Positions 25,584 through 35,177 are shown, numbered from the stretch's first letter. The stretch is 64,000 nt of DNA from Flavobacterium branchiarum (GCF_030409845.1 NZ_JAUFQQ010000003.1:310001-374000); one strand, 5' to 3'. Made by a program: numbers and translations. The notes: generated by a model not told the origin, from the letters alone.

Positions 25584-26540
25584 TTAATTCATATCAAAAT
25601 TGTAAATAATCTTACCAACTTGTTTTTCTGGAGCATCACTACTTGCAGCCCATTTTGTATTCATTGCCGCAATTTTGGCTTGATCTAATAAACATTTTGC
25701 AGTGTTTGTAGTTCCTTTTATTCCTGCAATTGCGCTTATTGTTCTTCCGTTTCTGTCTACAGAAACTTCTACAACTACTTTTCCAACTTCATTGCAAGTA
25801 TAGTTTGGAGCAGGTTTAGATAATGCTTTTCTGTTTCCAAGGGAATATCCTGATCCACCGCCAGAACCACTTCCAGATCCGCCACCACTTCCTGAGCCGT
25901 AGCCACTACCAGTTCCTATGCCAGTTCCAGTTCCGTTTCCGCCACCAGTTCCTCCGCCAGAACCACCAGTTCCGTAATAGCCATTAGAATTCAGATTTCC
26001 GTTTGATTTTCCTTTGTTTCCAGCCACTTTATCATCTCCATCACCGCCTTTGTTGGAGCCTTTTAAAATACTTGATAAAGCATCATTTGTAGTGTTGGAA
26101 ACTTTAGGTTTCTCGACTACAGGCTTTGGGTCCGGTTTTGTAACTGTTATAGGTTTGTTCGTTTTTTCTTTTTGAGGAATAACAACACTCTCTTCAGTAG
26201 CGTTTTCTTGTGATAGTATCGCTTCTTCTGGAGTTGATTTTACAGGGATTTGTTTAGCATGGTTTTTTACTTCCAAAACTTCACTTTTGTAATTTGCGCC
26301 AGAACCTAAGTCGCTATCTCCAAAGTTAACGGTAACACCACCGCCTCCGCCGCCTCCAGCTAATTCGTTTATGCCATTTGCAGGTGGCCAAAAGCGAATG
26401 AAGAATAAAAGCAGTATGATTAGTCCATACAAAAGCACAGAAACGATGATTGATTTCTTTTTATCAGAACCAGGAGCATTTACAAACGTGTCGCTAGCTT
26501 TGCCTAGTAATCTAGATATTAGGCCAGTAGGGATTACCAT
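25584..26540 (-). CDS. TonB-family energy transducer-like protein with glycine-rich linker
   Basis: The protein has 318 residues. One N-terminal helix (about 29-49, IIVSVLLYGLIILLLFFIRFWPP) anchors it in the inner membrane. A Pro/Lys-rich section follows (TVTKPDPKPVVEKPKV). Next comes a roughly 55-residue linker made almost only of Gly, Ser and Thr. The TonB-like C-terminal domain (about 235-318) has VGKVVVEVSVDRNGRTISAIAG and two Cys residues (CNEVG, AKCLL) that could form a disulphide in the periplasm. Placement next to exbBD supports a TonB role. The glycine linker in place of the usual long Pro-Lys spacer is unusual. Confidence 0.85.
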   Translation of the reverse strand: MVIPTGLISRLLGKASDTFVNAPGSDKKKSIIVSVLLYGLIILLLFFIRFWPPANGINELAGGGGGGGVTVNFGDSDLGSGANYKSEVLEVKNHAKQIPVKSTPEEAILSQENATEESVVIPQKEKTNKPITVTKPDPKPVVEKPKVSNTTNDALSSILKGSNKGGDGDDKVAGNKGKSNGNLNSNGYYGTGGSGGGTGGGNGTGTGIGTGSGYGSGSGGGSGSGSGGGSGYSLGNRKALSKPAPNYTCNEVGKVVVEVSVDRNGRTISAIAGIKGTTNTAKCLLDQAKIAAMNTKWAASSDAPEKQVGKIIYNFDMN

Positions 26541-27049
26541 ATTAGTGTCAAATTAGTTTTAAATTTAAACGTTTAAAAGTACTAAAAATTGTTTAGAATC
26601 AAAGGGCTGGGCAGATTTTATGAAATGTAGGTTTAAGTAGCTGTTTCTAATATGTGGGTTTAGTAGATTGGTCAAGTTATTCGGATTGCTACTTAATTAG
26701 CAGTTTGCATTAATTACTTCGTCAACTTGGGTCGTAAAAAATATATTTAATACATAGAGACATAGTTTCTGTACTTATCGCATTAGAATTGATAATCAAA
26801 GGGGATTTAAGAAAAATATTTTTTCCACATAGCTTATGTTATTTATTTTAAGTGAAATACCTTTTTAGACTTTGTTATGCTATGTTCCGATAGCTATCGG
26901 AACTATGTGTGATAATAATTAAATGGAACGTTTTTAATCAGTTAAAGATTCTCCATCTGATTTGCCAATTTTGAATAAGTTAAATAAAAAAACGGATCAA
27001 ACAGTTTATGAAAACTAGTTTGATCCGTTTAGGATAAAGTATAAAAAAA
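26541..27049. other. Intergenic region with palindromic repeats
   Basis: No gene was found. It holds TTTAAACGTTTAAA (26564-26577) near the TonB-like start and a perfect 20-bp palindrome centred on CGATAGCTATCG at 26884-26903. The latter resembles palindromes I recall as dispersed in intergenic regions of Flavobacteriia. A terminator is listed separately. The remainder is AT-rich. Confidence 0.5.
26990..27030 (-). terminator. Terminator of the Glu/Leu dehydrogenase gene
   Basis: The arms AAACGGATCAAAC (26990-27002) and GTTTGATCCGTTT (27018-27030) are perfectly complementary, with an inner extension AGTTT/AAACT. They lie 20 nt past the stop. Confidence 0.88.
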
Positions 27050-28276
27050 TTATACTAATTGTTTCAGTGCAATTTCAAAAGCAGTTGCGCTGATATTTGT
27101 TTTTGATGCACTTAAAGCATGTGCTTTTTGAATTGCATTTTTTATAGTGTCCGAAGTGTCATTAAAGATCGCTTCATCGGTCATTTGTACTTTCTTTTCC
27201 ATGAAATAAGCAAAAACGCGTGCCATTCCGCAGTTTGAAATAAAGTCAGGAATTAAACTCACTTTGCTGTCTACTTGTTCCATAATCGAACCAAAGAAGA
27301 TTTCTTTATCAGCAAAAGGTACATTTGCACCACAAGAAATTACTTCAAGTCCATTTGTAATTAAAGCATCAATTTGATTCTGATTTACTAATCTTGAAGC
27401 GGCGCAAGGAGTAAATATTTCGGCTCCAATTGTCCATATTTTTTCATTGATTTCTTCAAAAGGAATCATGTTTTCAGCAACAAGTTTGTTACCGTCTTTA
27501 GCTAAAAATAGTGCTTTGATTTCATCAAAAGAAAAACCTTCTTCATTAATTAATCCACCATCTCTATCGATAATACCAATTACTTTAACCCCCATGTCAG
27601 CCAAATAAAAAGCGGCTGCCGATCCTACATTTCCGAATCCTTGTACGATAGCTTTCTTACCTTTTACCTCACCTCCATAAATTGCATAATAATGACGTAC
27701 AGCTTGTGCAACGCCAAAACCTGTAATCATATCAGCAATTGTATATTTTCTGGTTACGTCGGGAGAGAAATTTGAATTCTCGATTACTTTAACAACCCCT
27801 TGACGTAATTGTCCGATTCTATTAATTTTGTCAGCTTCAGTAGGCTTGAAATGTCCATTAAAAACACCTTCTTGCGGATGCCAAACACCGCATTCTTCGG
27901 TCATTGGAATTACTTCGTGAATTTCATCAACATTCAAATCACCACCAGTTCCGTAATAACTTTTTAGTAATGGAGAAACGGCTTTGTACCAACGTTGTAA
28001 AACACCTTTCTTTCTAGGGTCGTTTGGGTCAAAATTAATACCAGATTTAGCACCACCAATCGCAGGTCCAGAAACTGAAAATTTTACTTCCATTGTTTTT
28101 GCCAATGATAAAACTTCGTTTACATCTAAACCTTTTCGCATTCGGGTACCCCCACCAGCAGCTCCACCTCGAAGGGAATTAATTACTGTCCATCCTTCGG
28201 CTTCGGTTTCAGAATCTTTCCAGTTGAATACGATCTCAGGTTCCTTATTTTCAAATTTCTTTAATAAATCTTTCAT
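27050..28276 (-). CDS. Glu/Leu/Phe/Val dehydrogenase family protein
   Basis: The protein has 408 residues. The substrate-binding half has the Gly-rich loop SLRGGAAGGGTRMRKG and the catalytic-Lys motif GPAIGGAKSGINF. It also has YYGTGGDLNVDE. The Rossmann half has KKAIVQGFGNVGSAAAFYLADMG and a following Asp (IGIIDRDGG) that favours NAD over NADP. The family oxidatively deaminates glutamate or branched-chain amino acids. Residues that separate glutamate from leucine specificity cannot be judged here. A -7 box TATATTTG lies at 28302-28309 on the minus strand, with a leader of about 20 nt. It is monocistronic. Confidence 0.92.
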   Translation of the reverse strand: MKDLLKKFENKEPEIVFNWKDSETEAEGWTVINSLRGGAAGGGTRMRKGLDVNEVLSLAKTMEVKFSVSGPAIGGAKSGINFDPNDPRKKGVLQRWYKAVSPLLKSYYGTGGDLNVDEIHEVIPMTEECGVWHPQEGVFNGHFKPTEADKINRIGQLRQGVVKVIENSNFSPDVTRKYTIADMITGFGVAQAVRHYYAIYGGEVKGKKAIVQGFGNVGSAAAFYLADMGVKVIGIIDRDGGLINEEGFSFDEIKALFLAKDGNKLVAENMIPFEEINEKIWTIGAEIFTPCAASRLVNQNQIDALITNGLEVISCGANVPFADKEIFFGSIMEQVDSKVSLIPDFISNCGMARVFAYFMEKKVQMTDEAIFNDTSDTIKNAIQKAHALSASKTNISATAFEIALKQLV

Positions 28277-28301
28277 TTTACTGCGATTAGTTTAATTTAG
28301 A

Positions 28302-28309
28302 CAAATATA
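28302..28309 (-). promoter_or_regulatory. -7 promoter element of the Glu/Leu dehydrogenase gene
   Basis: On the minus strand the box reads TATATTTG, an exact match to the Bacteroidetes TAnnTTTG consensus, 25 nt before the ATG. Confidence 0.65.
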
Positions 28310-28399
28310 AAAAATAGGTTAATGCGAAATGTGTATTATGGTAAAAATTTCAATTACTTCACAGAATGATGTTTTTTTAACCAAATTAGCTAAATATTA

Positions 28400-28975
28400 T
28401 TATTTACCTAATAATTGATTTTTTAATTTCTCATCAGCAGGTTTGTCTGCTAACCAAATACCAAAAAGAGCTTTCTTAAAATCTTTTCCTTCTATTTTCC
28501 CTTTCAGATTATTGTTTTTATACACCCAGATTGAAGTATCATTTGGTGAATAAATAAGCTTAAAAACATCTTTTTTGGTTATGTTATCGCTTAAGTATCT
28601 TTTAAACATTTCGATTCGAGGTTGCAACGACTCTAAATTATCACCTGCATTTTTTCGGAAGCCATCATCCATCGCTTTAGTTAGCTTTTTTGAAGATACC
28701 ATCGACGAAGTAACTTCAATTCGAATAGCCATTTCAGTGTCGCTTTCCAGAATAAACTTTGCATCTTGACTTAATTGGGATAAATATAATGCTTGTACAT
28801 AAAGATCTGACCACATAATAGACCTGCCACCAGCACCATTTAAGGATAAAGTTTTATTTTGAAATTCTATTGTTCTAGGAACCATTACGCCTTCTACATT
28901 AAAAACTTTCTGAGCAGAAACGGTTGAAAATTGCAAAGTCATTATTATTGTAAGTGATAGTAAAAAGTTTTTCAT
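28400..28975 (-). CDS. Chalcone-isomerase-like secreted protein, paralogue A
   Basis: The protein has 191 residues with a signal peptide ending STVSAQ. The body fits the bacterial chalcone-isomerase-like (Chalcone_3) family: LNGAGGRSIMWSDLYVQALYL near the start, a Met/Val-rich SSMVSSKKLTKAMDDGF helix, and GKDFKKALFGIWLADKPADEKLK at the end. Bacterial members are exported, and no chalcone chemistry is established for them. Ligand (possibly fatty acid) binding has been suggested for the fold. It is one of three paralogues on this strand, closest to the copy at 30298. Confidence 0.8.
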   Translation of the reverse strand: MKNFLLSLTIIMTLQFSTVSAQKVFNVEGVMVPRTIEFQNKTLSLNGAGGRSIMWSDLYVQALYLSQLSQDAKFILESDTEMAIRIEVTSSMVSSKKLTKAMDDGFRKNAGDNLESLQPRIEMFKRYLSDNITKKDVFKLIYSPNDTSIWVYKNNNLKGKIEGKDFKKALFGIWLADKPADEKLKNQLLGK

Positions 28976-29108
28976 AATAATTGTAATTTAAATTTATGCA
29001 AAATTACTTATTATTTCTCTATTTTTAGGGTACTACAGAAGTCTTTTTGGTTAAGCGCTTAGTTTATAGGCTTTAATTTAAAGTTAATAATTCAAGACAA
29101 TAGCGTAT

Positions 29109-29684
29109 TTATTTACCTAATAGTTGATCTCTTAGTTTTACATCGGCTGGTTTGTCTGCTAACCAAATACCAAAAAAAGCTTTTTTGAAATCAGTTCCTT
29201 TAATCTTTCCTTTCAGTATATTGTTTTTATATACCCATACTGCTGGATCGTTAGGGGTGTATATAAATTTAAAAACATCTTTTGCTCTGATTTCACCACT
29301 AAGCATATTATTTAATTTTTCTAACCTTGGTCTAAGGTATTCAATATTGTTTTCAGCCGCAATTTCAAAACGGTCATATATAAGTTTTGTTAATTTACTT
29401 GGAGGAACTACAGGAATAACAATGTTTATACGTATAGCCATCTCAGTATCAAGATCCATTAAATACTCATAATCTTGACTTAATTGAGTTAAATATAATG
29501 ATTGAATGCATTTCCCTAACCAAATTTTAGATTTTCCACCCGCTCCATTTAATGATAAAGTTTTATTTTGAAATTGAATGGTTCTTGGTAGAACAACATC
29601 TTCTACTGTAAACGTTTTTTGTGCGTAAACATTTGTGAATTGCAAAGTTGAAATTACTGTAAGTAACATTAAAAATTTTTTCAT
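29109..29684 (-). CDS. Chalcone-isomerase-like secreted protein, paralogue B (diverged)
   Basis: It has the same 191-residue length and architecture as its neighbours, with a signal ending TNVYAQ. It is more divergent in the core. The VQALYLSQLSQD segment is changed to IQSLYLTQLSQD and preceded by a Cys (GKCIQS). The SSMVSSKKLTKAM helix is changed to PVVPPSKLTKLIY, introducing prolines. The C-terminal motif FGIWLADKPADVKLRDQLLGK is kept. This suggests a changed ligand or role rather than decay, since the frame is intact. Confidence 0.78.
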   Translation of the reverse strand: MKKFLMLLTVISTLQFTNVYAQKTFTVEDVVLPRTIQFQNKTLSLNGAGGKSKIWLGKCIQSLYLTQLSQDYEYLMDLDTEMAIRINIVIPVVPPSKLTKLIYDRFEIAAENNIEYLRPRLEKLNNMLSGEIRAKDVFKFIYTPNDPAVWVYKNNILKGKIKGTDFKKAFFGIWLADKPADVKLRDQLLGK

Positions 29685-30297
29685 CTTTTTGTAAATTATA
29701 TGATTTTCACAAAAATACTCCTAATTTCAATATTCTATGGATGAATAAGGGTTCTTACCTGTATAAATGACTTATTTATGATAGTTTTTAGATTTTAGTT
29801 ATTTGTAAGGTATTCAGGTTGTTAGTTGATATTTCGGTTAGCCTACAAAACACTTTTGTTGAAGTGTCTTATGTAACGTATTAAAATAATTTTACTTCAA
29901 AAATCAGGCTTTTAAAGAGTAAAATAAATTAGAGTATATATGGTATAATAATCTTATTTTCAGATAATAAGATTGTTTGATTTAGTTGGATTATTTGTCA
30001 TCTTAATCTTTCTAGAGGGAATGTTTTTTATCAGTAGATATGTCGTTTTTATAGCGTAAAGTGACGTAAATGCTTTTTATTACAAACAAAATAAAGATTA
30101 ACAATTTATTTGTAGTACAAATAGCTCAATATTAATTTTATAACATGGATATTTATCTTACAAATGAATAAGAAGATGTTTTTGAAAACTTATTCATTCG
30201 AAAAAACAAAGTAGCTAATTTGTTTAAAATTGTTTTTTTCCTTTTTTTGATTAGTGGGAATCTTGTTTTTTATTCTAATTAGAGAATGTTTAAAAAC
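29685..30297. other. AT-rich intergenic region between chalcone-isomerase-like genes
   Basis: This stretch of about 610 bp has no supportable gene, RNA or repeat that I can see. Promoters for paralogue B probably lie near 29690-29760. Confidence 0.35.
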
Positions 30298-30873
30298 TTA
30301 TTTACCTAATAATTGATTTTTTAATTTTTCATCAGCAGGTTTATCAGATAACCAAATTCCGAACAGCGCTTTTTTGAAATCAAATCCTTGCACTTTACCT
30401 TTTAAAATATCATTTTTAAATACCCAAACAGACGAATCAATAGGAGAATAGATAAGTTTAAAGATATCTTTTTGTGTTATTTCGTCACTTAAATAACTTT
30501 TAAATTGTTCGATTCTTGATCGTAATGATTCTAGATTATCTCCAGCTGATTTTTCGAAACCACTATTCATTGCTTTTGTTAATTTATTAGAAGAGACCAT
30601 TGATGAAGTGATTTCAATTCGGACAGCCATTTCTGTGTCACTATCAATAATGTATTTTGGATCTTGACTTAATTGGGATAAATACAAAGCTTGAACATAT
30701 ACTTCTAACCACATTTTTGATCTTCCACCAGCACCATTTAATGATAAAGTTTTATCTTGAAATTGAATTGTTCTAGGAACTATAACACCATCAATATTAA
30801 AAGATTTCTGTGCTGAAACGTTAGAAAATGGTAAAATTATAATTGCAGTAAGTAATAGTAAAAATTTTCTCAT
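30298..30873 (-). CDS. Chalcone-isomerase-like secreted protein, paralogue C
   Basis: The protein has 191 residues with a signal ending SNVSAQ. It is very like paralogue A: LNGAGGRSKMWLEVYVQALYL, SSMVSSNKLTKAMNSGF, FKKALFGIWLSDKPADEKLKNQ. The large gaps to its neighbours suggest that each of the three genes has its own promoter rather than forming one operon. Confidence 0.8.
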   Translation of the reverse strand: MRKFLLLLTAIIILPFSNVSAQKSFNIDGVIVPRTIQFQDKTLSLNGAGGRSKMWLEVYVQALYLSQLSQDPKYIIDSDTEMAVRIEITSSMVSSNKLTKAMNSGFEKSAGDNLESLRSRIEQFKSYLSDEITQKDIFKLIYSPIDSSVWVFKNDILKGKVQGFDFKKALFGIWLSDKPADEKLKNQLLGK

Positions 30874-31490
30874 ATTAATGTTATTGTGCGTTTTTGGTAA
30901 AAATAGTTTTATTTTCTGTTTTTTTTTGTGAAAAAAATAGTGTTTTTAATGAGAAAATCATTTGTGTAAGAAAACATCTATTTGGGAATTACTTATTTGG
31001 TTTCTAGTAGCTTACTAATATTGTTTTTTTTAGGAATAGGAGTTTTTATTTTGGCTTTATTTTTTCTCTAAAAATCATATTTCCATCAGTTCGAGTCAGA
31101 TTTGGTGTTTACTTTTCAGCATATTGAAAGGAGATGCATGCGTATTATTGTTCCAGAATTTTTATTCTATGATGAAACTATATCGTTAAGTCTTGTCTTT
31201 ACTAAAATTATTTGGTTTCTGATGTGTTTTTGTAGAAATTGATGTAGCTTTTTTTATGCAAAATAAGGTATGGTTTTAAGTGTTTTGAAAGCAAATTAGG
31301 TATGTATTTACATAAAATTAATAATAACTTAATGGTCGTTTTTAAGTGAAGTCCTTGATATTATTACGATAACGATATAGTGAACTATTTTACTTACTCA
31401 AAAATGCTTGACATTATTGAAAATTACAGTATAAAAAATTATCTTTGAATATATTTTTTTAACAAAAAGCAACTTTTATTTTATATTACT
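30874..31490. other. AT-rich divergent intergenic region
   Basis: There are about 620 bp without a supportable gene. It separates the divergent chalcone-isomerase-like gene and the acyl-CoA dehydrogenase gene and must hold both promoters. I could not pick out a confident -7 box or operator. Confidence 0.35.
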
Positions 31491-32633
31491 ATGGATTTTA
31501 ATCTTACCGAAGAGCACTTAATGATTCAACAAGCCGCTAGAGATTTTGCTCAAAACGAATTACTACCAGGTGTGATTGAAAGAGACGAAAAGCAAATTTT
31601 CCCTACGGAACAAATAAAAAAAATGGGACAACTCGGATTCATGGGAATGATGGTTGATCCTAAATACGGAGGAAGCGGTTTAGATACGATTTCGTACGTA
31701 ATTGCAATGGAGGAAATTTCTAAAGTTGATGCTTCGGCTTCTGTAGTTATGTCGGTAAATAATTCATTAGTTTGTTGGGGACTTCAAGCTTTTGGTACCG
31801 AAGAACAAAAACAAAAATATTTACCAGGATTGGCTTCTGGAGAGATTCACGGTGCTTTTTGCTTAAGCGAGCCAGAAGCAGGAAGTGATGCTACATCACA
31901 AAAGACTTCTGGAATTGATATGGGCGACCATTATCTAGTAAACGGAACAAAAAACTGGATTACTAATGGTAATACAGCTTCTGTATATATTGTAATTGTA
32001 CAAACTCATGCCGAATTAAAGCATAAAGGAATAAATGCTTTAATCATGACCAAAGATATGCCAGGTTTCTCTGTTGGTCCTAAGGAGCAAAAAATGGGAA
32101 TTCGTGGTTCAGACACGCATTCATTAATGTTTAGCGATGTAAAAGTGCCAAAAGAAAACAGAATCGGTGAAGACGGATTTGGATTTAAGTTTGCTATGAA
32201 AACCTTAGCAGGTGGAAGAATCGGAATTGCTTCTCAAGCCTTAGGAATTGCTTCTGGAGCTTATGAATTGGCTCTTAAATATTCTAAAGAACGTAAAGCT
32301 TTTGGAACAGAAATTTGCAATCACCAAGCTATCGCATTTAAATTAGCAGATATGGCAGTTAATATCGAAGCAGCTCGTCATCTTTGTATGAAAGCAGCTT
32401 GGGATAAAGACCAACATAATAATTACGATGTAAGTGGTGCTATGGCTAAATTATTTGCTTCGCAAGTAGCAATGGATACGGCTGTAGAAGCAGTACAAAT
32501 TCATGGTGGAAACGGATACGTAAAAGAATATCACGTAGAACGTTTTATGCGTGATGCAAAAATTACTCAGATTTATGAAGGAACTTCAGAAATTCAAAAA
32601 ATTGTAATTTCAAGAGCAGTTATTGCAGGATAA
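31491..32633 (+). CDS. Acyl-CoA dehydrogenase (short/medium-chain type)
   Basis: The protein has 380 residues, the full length for the family. It has the FAD/substrate motifs GAFCLSEPEAGSDATS and NGTKNWITNG, the mid-domain motif KMGIRGSDTHSLMF, and the C-terminal QIHGGNGYVKEYHVERFMRDAKITQIYEGTSEIQ. The catalytic base is Glu363 in IYEGT, the position used by short- and medium-chain enzymes. It catalyses the first oxidation step of fatty-acid or branched-chain acyl-CoA breakdown and passes electrons to ETF. It is monocistronic, with a terminator 25 nt past the stop. Confidence 0.95.
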   Translation: MDFNLTEEHLMIQQAARDFAQNELLPGVIERDEKQIFPTEQIKKMGQLGFMGMMVDPKYGGSGLDTISYVIAMEEISKVDASASVVMSVNNSLVCWGLQAFGTEEQKQKYLPGLASGEIHGAFCLSEPEAGSDATSQKTSGIDMGDHYLVNGTKNWITNGNTASVYIVIVQTHAELKHKGINALIMTKDMPGFSVGPKEQKMGIRGSDTHSLMFSDVKVPKENRIGEDGFGFKFAMKTLAGGRIGIASQALGIASGAYELALKYSKERKAFGTEICNHQAIAFKLADMAVNIEAARHLCMKAAWDKDQHNNYDVSGAMAKLFASQVAMDTAVEAVQIHGGNGYVKEYHVERFMRDAKITQIYEGTSEIQKIVISRAVIAG

Positions 32634-32657
32634 TCTTTTGATTTAATTGATATCAAC

Positions 32658-32689
32658 AACCCTTTCGATACTATGGCTTCGAAAGGGTT
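32658..32689 (+). terminator. Terminator of the acyl-CoA dehydrogenase gene
   Basis: Arms AACCCTTTCGA and TCGAAAGGGTT enclose a 10-nt loop and are followed by a T-rich run. Confidence 0.88.
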
Positions 32690-32740
32690 TTGTTTTTAAA
32701 ATTAAAAATTAATTACATTTACAATCCTAGATTTGATATT

Positions 32741-33418
32741 ATGTACGAAGATTTAAAATATTGGTATTTGCGAGATCACAAATTGTTCCGGACATTAAGT
32801 TATGGACAAATAAAGCAATTGTGCATCATTACAGGTTTTAAAAAAGCGGAGAAAGGGGAGATTATTTATTTCTCTTCTTCTGATTTGCCTCGAATTTTTT
32901 TATTGAAAAAAGGAAATATCAAAATTGTTGCAGTTGATGAAGACGGAAACGAAACAATAAAAGATATTATTCAGAAGGGAGATTTGTTTGGCGAATTAAC
33001 TTTGGAGACGGATAAAGAAACAAATGAATATGCAAAAGTGCTTTCAGAAGATGTTTCTATTTGTAGTTTCTTAATGTCGGATTTTGAAGATTTATTATTA
33101 CGAAATCCAAGTTTAGCTTTGTCTTACACAAAATTTGTAGGGCTGAAGATGAAACGCATCAAAAACAGTTATTCTAATTTGATTTCTAAAGATGCTAAAA
33201 CGAGATTACTTCAGTTTTTAAAGGACTGGGCAGAGAAAGAAGGAGTGAAGTCTGGAAATTTAGTAACAATCGAAAACTATTTAACTCAAAATGATATTGC
33301 TCAGATTATCTGTACTTCAAGACAAACAGCAACCCAGTTGATTAATGAGTTAGAAACCAATAAGATTCTCGTATACAATCGAAAAGAAATTGTAATACAA
33401 GATATTACTAAATTATAG
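32741..33418 (+). CDS. Crp/Fnr family transcriptional regulator
   Basis: I start at the ATG at 32741 (MYEDLKYWYLRDHKLF). The frame extends upstream to a TTG inside the preceding terminator's T-run, which is an implausible start. The product has 226 residues. A cyclic-nucleotide-binding-type beta barrel (about 20-130, GDLFGELTLE) leads through a dimer helix to a winged HTH (about 150-220, LTQNDIAQIICTSRQTATQLINELE). No Cys cluster is present, so it is not an oxygen-sensing FNR. The effector and targets are unknown. Confidence 0.9.
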   Translation: MYEDLKYWYLRDHKLFRTLSYGQIKQLCIITGFKKAEKGEIIYFSSSDLPRIFLLKKGNIKIVAVDEDGNETIKDIIQKGDLFGELTLETDKETNEYAKVLSEDVSICSFLMSDFEDLLLRNPSLALSYTKFVGLKMKRIKNSYSNLISKDAKTRLLQFLKDWAEKEGVKSGNLVTIENYLTQNDIAQIICTSRQTATQLINELETNKILVYNRKEIVIQDITKL

Positions 33419-33497
33419 CTCCTTTTCTAAACTTTACTAGGGTTGATATTTAGGTTCGCAAAACTGAAGTAGGTTTGCATTATCAAAATGTAAGCCT

Positions 33498-33737
33498 ATG
33501 AAGAAAAATAATTTTTATCGTGGGGTGGTGTTTTTACAGCAACGCACACTCATCTGCTTTGGCTTAAACCGAAAAATGACAATTGAATTTAGTATATCAA
33601 ATTATCGCTGTAAGCCCAGATTAGCTAATAATTTAAAAAGTATCGAAGAGAAAGAGGAAATATATTATCTGTTGCTTTCTGATAACAAAGGAAAAGTAGT
33701 AAAGGTTATGGGTGTTTTTAAGAGTTTTGGAAATTAA
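33498..33737 (+). CDS. Small uncharacterised protein
   Basis: The reading frame has 79 residues and starts with ATG (MKKNNFYRGVVFLQQRTLIC). It is basic and shows no recognisable domain, signal peptide or membrane helix. It lies alone between the Crp-type regulator and a small membrane protein. Composition does not rule out a chance frame. Confidence 0.3.
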   Translation: MKKNNFYRGVVFLQQRTLICFGLNRKMTIEFSISNYRCKPRLANNLKSIEEKEEIYYLLLSDNKGKVVKVMGVFKSFGN

Positions 33738-33829
33738 AAGAAGATTTTAAACATCGTATACTGCCACATTGTTGGCCGCAGATGTAAAAAAATATAGCAA
33801 AATCAAACGTATATGTTGAGAAATGTATA

Positions 33830-34159
33830 ATGTATTGGCTGTTTTTTATTGGAGTTTTACTTAATTGTTTTAATTTTTTGCAATTACCTTTCTGGACTGG
33901 TTGGAATTTGTATTTGATAAATGAGAATTATATTTCTACAGAAAAGAATTATAAATATTATTATATTGCGGGAACTTTAATTGGAGTCTTTATAGGAATG
34001 CTTAGCCTTATTTTAGTATTGCAACTCATTTTTAAGAATACATCTTATATTTTTAATTATCTGATGTTAATTCTTATACCGTTGTTTTTTATTTTTTTGG
34101 CTGGGATTCAGACTTTTAAAGTGTATAATAAATATTTTAATATAAAGCTTAAAACTTAG
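33830..34159 (+). CDS. Small polytopic membrane protein
   Basis: The protein has 109 residues with three hydrophobic helices (about 1-24, 43-67 and 73-96) and polar connecting loops (LINENYISTEKNYKYYY). I recognise no family with confidence, though the layout resembles a fragment of a LysE-type exporter. It ends 18 nt before the M28 peptidase gene and may be cotranscribed with it. Confidence 0.55.
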   Translation: MYWLFFIGVLLNCFNFLQLPFWTGWNLYLINENYISTEKNYKYYYIAGTLIGVFIGMLSLILVLQLIFKNTSYIFNYLMLILIPLFFIFLAGIQTFKVYNKYFNIKLKT

Positions 34160-34177
34160 CTAAATCAAACCACAGTA

Positions 34178-35152
34178 ATGAAAAAACTATTCCTTTTAGT
34201 TCCGTTTATTTTTTTTGCGTGTAAAACCAATACACAAGTTGCAACCGAAGCAACACAGTCAAATTCAAAATTAGTAATTGATTATAAAGTAAAGGAGAGT
34301 GATGTTTCTTCGACTTTAAAATATCTTTCATCAGATGAATTAGAAGGAAGGGAAACGGGAACAAAAGGAATTGAAAAAGCAGCTGTTTATCTGGAAGATA
34401 TTTTAAAAAGTAATTCTGTTAAACCTTATTTTTCTTCTTATCGTGACACTTTGTCTACGTTTAAAACTCCAGCATTTAATATAGTTGGATATTTAGAAGG
34501 AACAGATCCCGCTCTAAAAAAGGAATTTGTTATTCTAAGTGCACATTATGATCACATTGGTATTGATAAAAAAGGTGTTAATGGAGATTTTATAAATAAT
34601 GGTGCAAATGACGATGCATCTGGAGTTGTAGCGGTTGCAGAAATGGCGAAGTACTTTAGCCAAACGAAATCGAATAAAAGGAGTGTACTATTTGTGTTTT
34701 TTTCAGGAGAAGAAAAAGGGCTTTTAGGTTCTAAACATTTGGCTAAAAAACTCAAAAGCCAAAACTTTAATTTATATACTCAGTTAAATATAGAAATGAT
34801 TGGTGTGCCAATGAAGCGCGAGTTTTTAGCTTATATTACAGGTTTCGATAAATCGAATATGGCAACAAAAATCAATGAATATACTGGCGATAAGACTATT
34901 GGGTTTTTACCAAAAGAAGCTGAATATAAATTATTCTATAGATCTGATAATTTTCCTTTTTTCGAAGCATTCAATGTTCCTTGTCAATCGATAAGTACAT
35001 TTGATTTCGAAAATTTCGAGTTCTACCATCATGTTTCTGATGAATTTAAAGTAATGGATGTGTCGCATATGACTTCTTTTATTCAGGAATTTTTGCCTGC
35101 GGTAACTCATATGACAAGTTCTCCAACAAAAGAGATTATCATGACCAAATAA
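34178..35152 (+). CDS. M28 family zinc aminopeptidase-like lipoprotein
   Basis: The protein has 324 residues with a lipoprotein signal (MKKLFLLVPFIFFAC, Cys15). The M28 domain supplies candidate zinc ligands in order: SAHYDHIG, NGANDDASG, FSGEEKGLLG, QLNIEMIG and, near the end, FYHHVSDEF. The fourth position is Glu in NIEMIG, where many relatives have Asp in NLDMIG; either can bind metal in this family. A lipid-anchored periplasmic or outer-membrane peptidase is expected. Confidence 0.9.
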   Translation: MKKLFLLVPFIFFACKTNTQVATEATQSNSKLVIDYKVKESDVSSTLKYLSSDELEGRETGTKGIEKAAVYLEDILKSNSVKPYFSSYRDTLSTFKTPAFNIVGYLEGTDPALKKEFVILSAHYDHIGIDKKGVNGDFINNGANDDASGVVAVAEMAKYFSQTKSNKRSVLFVFFSGEEKGLLGSKHLAKKLKSQNFNLYTQLNIEMIGVPMKREFLAYITGFDKSNMATKINEYTGDKTIGFLPKEAEYKLFYRSDNFPFFEAFNVPCQSISTFDFENFEFYHHVSDEFKVMDVSHMTSFIQEFLPAVTHMTSSPTKEIIMTK

Positions 35153-35177
35153 ACTATGCTTTTTTATCGGTTTTCCT

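Noticed and set aside
33498..33737. Small frame treated as a toxin or regulator
   Set aside because: No motif supports this; it was kept only as a low-confidence hypothetical gene.
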